A stretch of 5,108 nt of DNA from Actinomycetes bacterium (GTDB taxonomy: Bacteria > Actinomycetota > CALGFH01), in NCBI GenBank assembly GCA_030152105.1, contig JASLIH010000493.1, forward strand, positions 1 to 5,108, written 5' to 3'. The translations under genes were made by a program, and so were the position numbers. Positions 1-5,108 of this stretch are shown in pieces. Numbering within the stretch: the first letter of the stretch is position 1; the number at the start of each line of letters is the position of its first letter. The notes beneath the pieces are model-generated. The model ran no database searches. It was not told the origin of the DNA and saw nothing but the letters and a program-made list of their open reading frames with translations.

Positions 1-105
1 CCCGCCGGCGTCTCAACTCGTCCTAACCAACCACCCCTACCCCGGGCCCACCAGCAGCCCTCCAACCACGAGAGCCGCAGCACGACCCTAGCGCTCACCT
101 ACCGG

Positions 106-960
106 TCAGCCGTTCGCCGCCCCGAAGAAGTCGCACAAGGCCTCGCCCACGCGCTGGGGGCCCGCGCCGTCCTCTGCGCCTGAGTGTCCCAGGCCCGAGA
201 AGGTGATACGGCGCGCGTGTGGGAGCACGGCGGAAAGCTCATCCAGCGCAACGCGCAAATATGCCGGGCTCTTGGTACCGCCAAGGAGCAGCACCTGCGC
301 ATCAAGCGCCGCATAGTCCTTTGCCGTTTCGGCCATCTCCCGTACGACCTGGAGGTCGAAGCGTTGGGTGGGGATCAGCGCCGCGATTGGTACGTCATCT
401 TCGGCCACATCGCCCTGCAGGCGCGCGCTGATCGCCAGGAGCGGCACGAGCACCAATCGTGGGAGTCTGCCGAGCACCGGTTCGGTCCGGGTGCCTTTCA
501 GCGCCGTGACCAGCGCGGAAGCGGGCTTGCCGGCGGCGATTTCGCGGTCGAAGCGTGGCCCCCAGTCGGTCGGGGCCGAGCCGTCGACCGACAGGGGCGG
601 CTCGTACAGGGCGACCCGCTCAAGCGTAGGGCTGACAAGGGCCGTCCGCAGCACGACGAGCGCGCCTGAGCTCAGGCCGAAGGCCCGCGACGCTCCGGTC
701 ACGGTGACCAGCGCCTGCAGGTCTTCGACCTCCCGCATGACGCCGACGTCGTCACCGTGGCCCCCGCTCAGCCCGCGTCCACGGCGGTCGGGCACATAGA
801 CGGTGAACGCGGCCGACAGGGTGCTGGCAAGCTTCAGCATGTGCTGGGAGGTCTGCATGCCGCCGTGCAGGACGAGCACGGCGGGGCCGCTGCCCAGCTG
901 GCGGTACCCGATGATGGTCCCGTCAGCAGAGCTGACCGAGCCTCTGCGGTAGGCACTCAT
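106..960 (-). CDS. Alpha/beta hydrolase A (complete, 284 aa)
   Basis: This is a predicted soluble cytoplasmic alpha/beta-fold hydrolase; no signal peptide or membrane helix is seen. Visible elements in order are the oxyanion-hole segment His32-Gly33-Gly34, a DRRGRG turn at 58-63, the nucleophile elbow Gly95-Leu-Ser97-Ser-Gly99, a Tyr-Glu-Pro-Pro segment at 119-122, a helical cap region at about 125-215, and a late His259 in GLGHSG. The usual acid after the seventh strand is absent: the GGTKSP segment (227-232) has Lys230 where hydrolase B has Asp. Glu120 may serve instead (inference). The start is the ATG at 960, because AAGGAG lies 6 bases upstream and the fold begins directly after it. The frame stays open upstream to 1182, but that part runs through the promoter region and does not look like protein. 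The gene is divergent from the TetR gene and probably controlled by it. Ester or lactone hydrolysis is typical of the family, but the substrate is unknown. Confidence 0.92.
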   Translation of the reverse strand: MSAYRRGSVSSADGTIIGYRQLGSGPAVLVLHGGMQTSQHMLKLASTLSAAFTVYVPDRRGRGLSGGHGDDVGVMREVEDLQALVTVTGASRAFGLSSGALVVLRTALVSPTLERVALYEPPLSVDGSAPTDWGPRFDREIAAGKPASALVTALKGTRTEPVLGRLPRLVLVPLLAISARLQGDVAEDDVPIAALIPTQRFDLQVVREMAETAKDYAALDAQVLLLGGTKSPAYLRVALDELSAVLPHARRITFSGLGHSGAEDGAGPQRVGEALCDFFGAANG

Positions 961-1035
961 GGGGTTCTCCTTGCCGGGCTTCGCCTCCGCTACTACCCGG
1001 GCACAGCGTTCGCAGAAACCGTATGGTAGCTTACC

Positions 1036-1050
1036 GCGTACACTGTTCGC
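1036..1050. promoter_or_regulatory. Candidate TetR operator (15-bp inverted repeat)
   Basis: The sequence GCGTACACTGTTCGC is an inverted repeat around position 1043, with 6 of 7 half-site pairs matching (only 1039/1047 fail). It lies between the divergent hydrolase A and TetR genes. It covers the proposed TetR -10 box (TACACT, 1039-1044) and the spacer and part of the -35 of the hydrolase promoter. A second, shorter inverted repeat, GGTA-GCT-TACC at 1025-1035, abuts it on the left. TetR-family dimers usually bind such palindromes over their own promoter. That this one is the site is inference from position and symmetry. Confidence 0.55.
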
Positions 1051-1051
1051 A
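1039..1051 (+). promoter_or_regulatory. Candidate promoter (-10) of the TetR gene
   Basis: TACACT at 1039-1044 fits the -10 pattern TAnnnT. No convincing -35 is seen 16-19 bases upstream, so the promoter is weak or depends on the -10 alone. A transcript starting near 1051 would have a leader of about 22 bases to the GTG at 1073, with its ribosome binding site inside. This also argues against the ATG at 959, which lies upstream of the proposed promoter. Confidence 0.4.
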
Positions 1052-1061
1052 ATACGGCATT

Positions 1062-1067
1062 GGGGGT
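1062..1067 (+). promoter_or_regulatory. Ribosome binding site that favours the GTG start at 1073
   Basis: GGGGGT at 1062-1067 can pair with the 16S rRNA tail (complement of GGAGGT) with one G-U wobble, and sits 5 bases before GTG 1073. The other internal candidate, GTG 1109, has no purine-rich stretch at the right distance. This site is the main sequence reason for choosing 1073. Confidence 0.5.
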
Positions 1068-1072
1068 GGTCG

Positions 1073-1822
1073 GTGGGACCGGTTGGCGACCCATCGCCCG
1101 ACGGCGCCGTGCGGCCGCCGATCTGGCTGCGGCCCGAACGCGCCGCCCGCGGACCACGCCCGGCCCACAGCCGGGCAGACATCGCGGCCGCGGGCGTGCG
1201 CCTCGCCGACGCCGAAGGGATCGAGGCGGTGTCGTTGCGTCGGGTCGCCCGCGAACTGGGCGCCGGTACGACGTCGCTGTACCGCTACATCGCCAACAAG
1301 GACGAGCTGTTCGACCTGATGATCGACCGCGTCATGGAGGAATGCCAGCCGCCGGCAGCGACCGGCAACTGGCGGGCGGACCTGCAAGCCATTGCCTACG
1401 AAACCCGTGCCATGGTGTTGCGCCACCCGTGGCTGGCGATGCTGCCCGCAACCCGACCGGCGCTCGGACCCAACAGCCTGGCCTGGTTGGAGGCGGCCTA
1501 CGCGACGGTGGACGTGCTGGGCCTAGGCGCCGACGAAGTGCTGGCCCGGGTCGGCACCGTGCTGACCTTCGTCCGCGGACACGTCATCGAGGAGCTCGCC
1601 GAGCAGGAGGCGGCACGCCGCTCAGGCATGGACATGCCGACCTGGCTGGCAGCCCAGGCCCACTACGGCGAGATGATCATCGGCAGCGGCCGCTACCCGC
1701 ATCTGAGCCGGATGATGGTCGAGGCCGAACTGCCGCACGCCGATGACCGCTTCGAACGAGCGTTCCGACACGGCCTAGACCACATCCTCACCGGTCTCGC
1801 GCACCACCGAACGCGGCCATGA
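1073..1822 (+). CDS. TetR-family transcriptional repressor
   Basis: This is a one-component DNA-binding repressor of the TetR family, about 249 residues from GTG 1073. The N-terminal domain holds the classic helix-turn-helix at about residues 33-80: a Ser-Arg-x-x-Ile first helix, the ADAEGIEAVSLRRVA core, and the recognition segment GAGTTSLYRYIANKDEL ending in the conserved Tyr-x-Tyr and Lys-Asp-Glu-Leu. The rest is an all-helical ligand and dimer domain, resembling the tetracycline-repressor-like C-terminal class common in actinomycetes. The RPPIWLRPE-like lead-in before the helix-turn-helix is also usual for this class. The start is uncertain: ATG 959 overlaps the hydrolase A start and lies upstream of the promoter, GTG 1073 has a ribosome binding site, and GTG 1109 would fit the shortest homologues. 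The gene diverges from hydrolase A and probably represses both itself and that gene until a small ligand binds. The ligand is unknown. Confidence 0.94.
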   Translation: MGPVGDPSPDGAVRPPIWLRPERAARGPRPAHSRADIAAAGVRLADAEGIEAVSLRRVARELGAGTTSLYRYIANKDELFDLMIDRVMEECQPPAATGNWRADLQAIAYETRAMVLRHPWLAMLPATRPALGPNSLAWLEAAYATVDVLGLGADEVLARVGTVLTFVRGHVIEELAEQEAARRSGMDMPTWLAAQAHYGEMIIGSGRYPHLSRMMVEAELPHADDRFERAFRHGLDHILTGLAHHRTRP

Positions 1823-1866
1823 CCAGGGCAAGCCGCCCAACAACCAGGAAGATCACGATCTACGAC

Positions 1867-1875
1867 TGCAATACT
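1867..1875 (+). promoter_or_regulatory. Possible extended -10 promoter before the small membrane protein gene
   Basis: TGC followed by AATACT (1867-1875) resembles an extended -10 element about 37 bases before the ATG at 1913. No good -35 is visible. The 90-base gap after the TetR stop leaves room for a separate promoter, but readthrough from the TetR gene is equally possible. Confidence 0.25.
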
Positions 1876-1897
1876 AGGCCAGCCCGCGTCACAGGCA

Positions 1898-1904
1898 GGG
1901 AGGT
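1898..1904 (+). promoter_or_regulatory. Strong ribosome binding site of the small membrane protein gene
   Basis: GGGAGGT at 1898-1904 is a near-perfect Shine-Dalgarno sequence, 8 bases before ATG 1913. It is the best single argument that the short frame behind it is translated. Confidence 0.65.
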
Positions 1905-1912
1905 GCGCAGGC

Positions 1913-2080
1913 ATGAGGATCGTGCTCGTGCTCAGCCTGGCGGCGATCGGCTCCTTCGTCGGCTTGCTGATCGCCGCCCAGCAGCCCGGGCACCAGCCCT
2001 GGCCACTGGTCGGCCTGGTCGCCGGCGGCCTGCTGGGCTTGTGGCTGGCCGCCACCCAGCTCCCGCGCCGGCGCCAATAG
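1913..2080 (+). CDS. Small two-helix membrane protein (55 aa), function unknown
   Basis: This short frame runs from ATG 1913 to TAG 2078-2080. It encodes a first hydrophobic segment at about residues 3-22 (IVLVLSLAAIGSFVGLLIAA), a short polar loop with Gln, His and Trp (23-30), and a second hydrophobic segment at about 31-49 (PLVGLVAGGLLGLWLAATQ), ending in a basic PRRRQ tail. This predicts a helical hairpin in the cytoplasmic membrane. The basic tail would keep the C-terminus in the cytoplasm, which puts both ends inside. The ribosome binding site is excellent. The gene follows the TetR gene by 90 bases on the same strand and may be co-transcribed. I do not recognise the family. Small two-helix proteins can accompany transporters or sensors, but no partner is in view, so no role is assigned. 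Confidence 0.72.
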   Translation: MRIVLVLSLAAIGSFVGLLIAAQQPGHQPWPLVGLVAGGLLGLWLAATQLPRRRQ

Positions 2081-2344
2081 CCGGCCCGGGCCGCGTGCGC
2101 CGCCCCATCGTCCCTGTTCGTGGAGGACCCTCCGGTGGACGTCGACCGCGAGGTCACCGCCCGCCTGGAGCGCGAGCACTACGATCCGGAAGCTCCAGGG
2201 CTCCGGCAAGAACGCCGTTCGCGTAGCTTGCTAGGTTCTCCTGATCGGCCCTCGGGTCAGCCGGACCTGCACCGCGGCGCTCGGAGCAGCCGTGTTCCAT
2301 CTGAAACCGGACAATCTCGCACCTTGCCGAGGCCTTGGCTTCCC

Positions 2345-2372
2345 CCAGGCTCGAATCCTGGACCTGCCACCA
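2345..2372 (+). other. tRNA 3'-end fragment (T-arm, acceptor strand, CCA); possible attachment-site relic
   Basis: The sequence folds as a textbook tRNA T-arm: stem CCAGG 2345-2349, seven-base loop CTCGAAT 2350-2356, stem CCTGG 2357-2361. It is followed by a seven-base acceptor strand ACCTGCC (2362-2368), discriminator A and an encoded CCA (2370-2372). The acceptor sequence and the preceding GGCCTTGGCTTCC stretch (a possible long variable arm) recall actinomycete tRNA-Tyr, from memory. The partner strand GGCAGGT is not found upstream, and no anticodon arm folds, so this is not a working tRNA. Integrative elements often insert at and copy tRNA 3' ends, so a former att site is plausible. Decay of an old tRNA or coincidence are alternatives. 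Confidence 0.5.
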
Positions 2373-2429
2373 CGTACCATGAGCCCGAAGCGGTACGCCT
2401 GACCGGCGGAAACGTGTGGGGACCCGCAC

Positions 2430-2434
2430 GGAGG
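2430..2434 (+). promoter_or_regulatory. Ribosome binding site fixing the LuxR gene start at 2441
   Basis: GGAGG at 2430-2434 lies 6 bases before ATG 2441, where the helical repeat region of the protein begins. It decides between this ATG and the in-frame upstream starts at 2120 and 2135. Confidence 0.75.
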
Positions 2435-2440
2435 CATCGG

Positions 2441-4051
2441 ATGGACGCGCACGGCGACGCCTTGGCACAGGCGCGGCGGGCCGCTGCGGCAGGAGATTGG
2501 CCCACCGCCGCCGCGCAATTCGACCTTCTCGAGTCCGAGCAGTTGTCCGCCGACGACCTCGCAGCCCACGCCGACGCCGTGTGGTGGCTCGGCCGCACCG
2601 ACGATGCGCTGCGCCTCGGTGCTGCCGCGTACGACGCCTTCCTTGCCGACTCCCGCCCGGTCGAGGCCGCCATGAGCGCAATGAGACTCGGGATGCATCA
2701 CGTGGCGCGCGGCGACGAGCAGCAGGGTTCCGGCTGGCTTGGGCACGCCGGACGCCTGGCAGCGGGGATCCCGGAGTGCGCGCTGCACGGGTACGTGGCC
2801 AGCTTCACCGAGGTGGAGTTGCGCCTCTTCGCAGGAGGCGAACCCGCCGCGGTGGTCGACGCGGCCCGTCGGGTGCAGGACATCGGCCGCCGCTTCGACA
2901 CCCCCGAACTGGTGGCCGCGGGCCTTCACGGCGAGGGTCGCGCCCTGATCAAGTCGGGCCAGGTCATCGACGGCCTGGCGCTGCTCGACGAGGCGATGGT
3001 GGCCATCCTGAACGGCCAGTTCGACCCCTTCCTCACTACCGCCCTCTACTGCAATGCGATCGCGGCCTGTCACGACGTCGGCGACGTGCGCCGGATGACG
3101 CGGTGGACCGAGCTGACCGAACGGTGGCTAGCATCGCTGACAGCGGCGGTGGTATTCAACGCGATGTGCCAGGTCCATCGAGCGCACGTGCAGCTCCTGC
3201 GCGGCGAGTGGGACGACGCCGAGCGCGGTGCGCTGGAGGTGGTGGCGCTTCTCGACACCAACCGGGTCGACTACGCCGCGGAGGCCTGGTACGTCATCTC
3301 CGAGGTGCGCCGCTTGCGCGGGGACCCGAGCGCCGCCGACGCCTACGACGAGGCGCACGCCCGCGGACGCGACCCGCAACCGGGGCGGGCGCTGCTGCGG
3401 CTCCAGCAGGGCGACGCGGCGGGCGCCGCGACGATGGCGCGATCGGCCGTCGCGGCGGTGGGCGCCGACCCGCTGCGGCGGGCACCGGTCTGCGCGGCGG
3501 TGGTGGAGATCGCGCTCGCCGCGGGCCGGCTGGAGGACGCGGCGGCTGCCGAGTCCGAGCTCGCGGCGACGGCGGCGCGGTACGCCACTTCGGGGCTGGA
3601 GGCGACGGCGGCCACCGCGCGCGGGGCGGTGCTGCTGGCCAAGGGCCGGGCCGACGCCCTCCCGGTGCTGCGCGACGCCTGCCGGCGCTGGCACGAACTG
3701 GGCGCCGTGTACGACGCCGCCCGTACCAGTCTCCAGCTCGCCGAGGCCTACCGGGCGCTCGGCGACGAGGTGTCGGCCGCGGTGGAGGTTGCAAAGGCGC
3801 AGGCGACGTTTGAGCGGCTCGGCGCGCACCGGCCCGCGCCGGAACCGCCCGACGGGCTCACCCGGCGTGAGTGCGAGGTGCTCGCGCTGGTCGCCGAGGG
3901 CCACTCCAACCTGCAGATCGGCGAAGCGCTGTACATCAGCGACCGCACCGTCGCCCGGCACCTGACGAACATCTTCCACAAGATCGGGGTCACCTCCCGG
4001 ACCCAGGCCGCTCGCTACGCCTTCGACCGCGGACTGTCGACGTCCCGGTGA
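2441..4051 (+). CDS. LuxR-type regulator with long helical-repeat (TPR-like) sensor region
   Basis: This is a 536-residue DNA-binding regulator. Residues about 5-465 form a chain of Ala/Leu-rich helix pairs of TPR type, for example around 8-30, 42-70, 97-150, 245-270, 355-380 and 405-460. They include the LGRDPQPG-like segment (308-315, here RGRDPQPG) that recurs in a large actinomycete family. Residues 472-532 are a GerE/LuxR helix-turn-helix with the usual landmarks: Leu473-Thr474, Glu477, Glu479-Val480-Leu481, Gly487, Asn490, Thr503-Val504, His507, Ile511, Lys514-Ile515-Gly516-Val517 and Arg520. There is no Walker A motif, so it is not a MalT-like ATPase, and no receiver domain, so it is not a standard response regulator. 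The repeat region presumably senses a ligand or protein partner (inference). It ends 134 bases before hydrolase B on the same strand, and control of that gene is likely but unproven. Confidence 0.94.
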   Translation: MDAHGDALAQARRAAAAGDWPTAAAQFDLLESEQLSADDLAAHADAVWWLGRTDDALRLGAAAYDAFLADSRPVEAAMSAMRLGMHHVARGDEQQGSGWLGHAGRLAAGIPECALHGYVASFTEVELRLFAGGEPAAVVDAARRVQDIGRRFDTPELVAAGLHGEGRALIKSGQVIDGLALLDEAMVAILNGQFDPFLTTALYCNAIAACHDVGDVRRMTRWTELTERWLASLTAAVVFNAMCQVHRAHVQLLRGEWDDAERGALEVVALLDTNRVDYAAEAWYVISEVRRLRGDPSAADAYDEAHARGRDPQPGRALLRLQQGDAAGAATMARSAVAAVGADPLRRAPVCAAVVEIALAAGRLEDAAAAESELAATAARYATSGLEATAATARGAVLLAKGRADALPVLRDACRRWHELGAVYDAARTSLQLAEAYRALGDEVSAAVEVAKAQATFERLGAHRPAPEPPDGLTRRECEVLALVAEGHSNLQIGEALYISDRTVARHLTNIFHKIGVTSRTQAARYAFDRGLSTSR

Positions 4052-4185
4052 CCGTGGCGCGGCTACGAACAACCGCGTAGGCCCGCCACCGAGATTGGTC
4101 AAGCGCGCCGATGCCCGCCCTCCGCCGCGCGGCCTAGCGTCCTGCGGAGACGCGCCGCACAGGGCGCCGGCACCGAGGAGGGGCC
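4052..4185 (+). promoter_or_regulatory. Intergenic leader of hydrolase B with possible -10 and hairpins
   Basis: The 134 bases between the LuxR and hydrolase B genes contain TAGCGT (4135-4140), which fits an actinomycete -10 (TAGnnT) but has no clear -35. Two competing short hairpins follow the LuxR stop (CGCGG/CCGCG at 4058-4077 and CTACG/CGTAG at 4063-4080). Neither has a T-run, so a terminator is not supported. A further hairpin, GCGTC/GACGC at 4137-4153, would form in the leader. GGAGGGG (4177-4183) is the ribosome binding site for ATG 4186. Confidence 0.3.
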
Positions 4186-5108
4186 ATGGCACCGGACACG
4201 GCACACGACGCGCTGGCGGCGAGCGCGATGGCTGCCAGCCAGGAGTCGGCAGGGACCCCGACGTCCAGGGGCATGCCCGAGCCGACCACCAGGGTCAAGG
4301 TGTCCGACAAGGATCAGCTCGACGTGTGGGTCGCGGGCGAAGGTGCTCCCGTGGTCCTCATCCACGGCGCGATGACCCGCGACCTGCTCAAGCCCCTCAT
4401 GGACGAGCTGGTCAAGAAGGATCGCTACCAGGTGATCCACTACGGCCGGCGCGGTCACGGCGGTCACGGGCTGCCGGGCGAGACCGCCGACATCCCAGGG
4501 CAGGCTGCGGACGTCGTAGCGGTCCTCGACGCCCTGGGGGTGGACAAGGCGCACGTCGCCGGGCATTCCTTCGGTGCCTACATCGCCCTGGAGATGGCGA
4601 CGCAGGTGGCCGGCCGCCTGCTGTCGGCCGTGCTGCTCGAGCCCCCGCTCGCGCAGGCGCAGACCGAGGCCGTGCAGCAGGCCATGAAGCAGCTCGCCGA
4701 GGTGGCGATGCCGCTCGTCGTGGACAAGTACACCAGCGGGGACGCAGACGGCGCGGTCACGGCGTTCCTCGACTTCACCTCGGGCGTCCAGGACACCGTC
4801 GAGCTCATCGAGCCTGTCCTGCCGGAGGGCGCTCGGGCGCTCGCCGCCGCGGACTTGAATACCTGGCTTCAGGCTGACCTGCCGGCCATGGGCTCGTGGA
4901 TGGCTGACCCGGCGGCGGTGACGCAGCTCACGACGCCGATCGTGTGGATCGGCGGTGCCGACAGCCCGCCCTTCTTCGCCGACAGCCGTGCCCTCGTCCA
5001 GGAATGGCGGCCCGCAATGAAGGCGGCCACCATCGTCGGCGCAGGCCACTACTTCCCGGTCCTGAAGCCCGCCGAGACGGCGACCGCCCTTGACGAGCTG
5101 TTGAGGAG
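4186..5108 (+). CDS. Alpha/beta hydrolase B (3' end cut by window edge)
   Basis: An alpha/beta-fold hydrolase reads open from ATG 4186 through 307 codons to the window edge. The fold looks nearly complete, so only a few residues are probably missing. In order: an Ala/Ser/Thr-rich N-terminal tail of about 35 residues with no signal-peptide pattern, the oxyanion segment His60-Gly61, a GRRGHG turn at 87-92, the nucleophile elbow Gly126-His-Ser128-Phe-Gly130, a Leu-Glu-Pro-Pro segment at 151-154, a helical cap at about 155-245, Asp259 in GGADSP, and His288 in GAGHYF. Ser128, Asp259 and His288 make the canonical triad. The ribosome binding site GGAGGGG supports this start; the later Met30 has a poorly spaced one. 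It follows the LuxR regulator and shares its subfamily with hydrolase A at 106-960. Perhydrolase, esterase or lactonase activity would each fit the fold; the substrate is unknown. Confidence 0.94.
   Translation, partial: MAPDTAHDALAASAMAASQESAGTPTSRGMPEPTTRVKVSDKDQLDVWVAGEGAPVVLIHGAMTRDLLKPLMDELVKKDRYQVIHYGRRGHGGHGLPGETADIPGQAADVVAVLDALGVDKAHVAGHSFGAYIALEMATQVAGRLLSAVLLEPPLAQAQTEAVQQAMKQLAEVAMPLVVDKYTSGDADGAVTAFLDFTSGVQDTVELIEPVLPEGARALAAADLNTWLQADLPAMGSWMADPAAVTQLTTPIVWIGGADSPPFFADSRALVQEWRPAMKAATIVGAGHYFPVLKPAETATALDELLR

Larger units (their letters stand above)
1016..1052 (-). promoter_or_regulatory. Candidate promoter of hydrolase A
   Basis: Reading the minus strand, a -35-like TTGCGA (plus positions 1052 to 1047) and a -10-like TACCAT (plus 1028 to 1023) are separated by 18 bases. 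This is a good match to a primary-sigma promoter for a high-GC organism. Transcription would start near 1016 and leave a leader of about 55 bases before the ATG at 960. The inverted repeat at 1036-1050 overlaps the -35 box and fills most of the spacer, so a bound repressor would block polymerase. The boxes are read by eye; no start site is known. Confidence 0.5.
2081..2440. other. 360-base region without a convincing gene
   Basis: No supported gene lies here. The frame of the downstream LuxR gene stays open back to GTG 2120. GTG 2135 even has GGAGG (2122-2126) 8 bases upstream, and its first 23 or so residues look protein-like (VDVDREVTARLEREHYDPEA). The rest is Arg/Ser/Pro-rich and runs through a tRNA-like sequence, so the open frame is most likely a high-GC artefact or a gene remnant fused by chance to the LuxR frame. 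A GC-rich hairpin is possible at 2186-2206 (CCGGA/TCCGG plus GC/GC, one bulge), without a T-run. TAG-type -10 elements (TAGCTT 2224, TAGGTT 2232) could serve the LuxR gene but lack a -35. The tRNA 3' fragment at 2345-2372 is listed separately. Confidence 0.5.

Noticed and set aside
1..105. Terminator or gene at the left edge
   Set aside because: Only C- and A-rich sequence with short CCAACCAC-like repeats is seen; no hairpin followed by a T-run in either direction and no plausible reading frame.
959..1072. ATG 959 as start of the TetR gene
   Set aside because: It overlaps the hydrolase A start codon, lies upstream of the proposed promoter, and the added residues do not look like TetR N-terminal sequence.
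961..1182. Upstream extension of hydrolase A by 74 codons (start at 1182 on the minus strand)
   Set aside because: The extension covers the promoter/operator region and the TetR gene start, does not resemble the fold, and the ATG at 960 has a good AAGGAG site.
2083..2092. Perfect 10-base palindrome GGCCCGGGCC after the small gene
   Set aside because: No loop and no T-run, so not a terminator; such palindromes are expected by chance in DNA this GC-rich.
1819..2226. 135-codon plus-strand frame whose ATG overlaps the TetR stop
   Set aside because: The ATGA overlap looks like translational coupling, but the product is Arg/Pro-rich without a domain and conflicts with the better supported small membrane protein frame at 1913-2080.
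2283..2372. Complete class II tRNA ending at 2372
   Set aside because: The needed 5' acceptor strand GGCAGGT is absent in the expected range, and no anticodon stem with a seven-base loop forms.
2231..3073. 280-codon minus-strand open frame
   Set aside because: Shadow of the LuxR gene. Its GFEPG-like stretch is simply the antisense of the tRNA T-arm sequence, a known source of false proteins.
3128..4204. 358-codon minus-strand open frame
   Set aside because: Antisense to the LuxR coding region, Arg/Gly/Pro-rich, with no recognisable domain; explained by high GC at third codon positions.
4099..5049. 316-codon minus-strand and overlapping 260-codon plus-strand (4095-4877) open frames
   Set aside because: Both overlap hydrolase B, whose frame has clear catalytic motifs. 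These frames are low-complexity Arg/Gly/His-rich shadows.

Overview
The window is very GC-rich DNA with GTG starts, strong Shine-Dalgarno sequences and protein families typical of high-GC actinomycetes (Streptomyces, Pseudonocardia and their relatives). The genus cannot be fixed from the sequence. Four full-size genes and one small gene are supported. No insertion sequence, CRISPR array, rRNA or complete tRNA is visible.

Layout. Positions 1-105 hold nothing recognisable. Positions 106-960 (minus strand) encode a complete alpha/beta hydrolase, hydrolase A. It faces a TetR-family repressor at about 1073-1822 (plus strand). The roughly 110 bases between them hold overlapping divergent promoter candidates and a near-perfect 15-bp inverted repeat, the expected arrangement for a repressor that controls itself and the neighbouring hydrolase. 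After the repressor comes a very small gene (1913-2080) for a 55-residue protein with two membrane helices and an excellent ribosome binding site. Positions 2081-2440 have no convincing gene but contain the 3' end of a tRNA-like sequence (about 2345-2372). Positions 2441-4051 encode a 536-residue LuxR-type regulator, with a long helical-repeat sensor region and a C-terminal helix-turn-helix. It is followed after 134 bases by a second alpha/beta hydrolase, hydrolase B (4186 to beyond the window end).

How the parts may work together. The window looks like two adjacent regulator-plus-hydrolase modules: TetR with hydrolase A (divergent), and LuxR with hydrolase B (co-directional). The two hydrolases share a subfamily signature, a Glu-Pro-Pro segment after the strand that follows the nucleophile region, and a Gly-Gly-x-x-Ser-Pro segment near the canonical acid position. 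Hydrolase B keeps the usual acid, Asp259. Hydrolase A has lysine there, so it either uses another acid (Glu120 is the candidate) or has altered chemistry. Substrates cannot be read from the sequence.

Most of the content belongs to known families. The points most worth a second look are the divergent operator, the missing acid in hydrolase A, the unannotated small membrane protein, and the tRNA 3' relic, which may mark an old integration boundary between the two modules.
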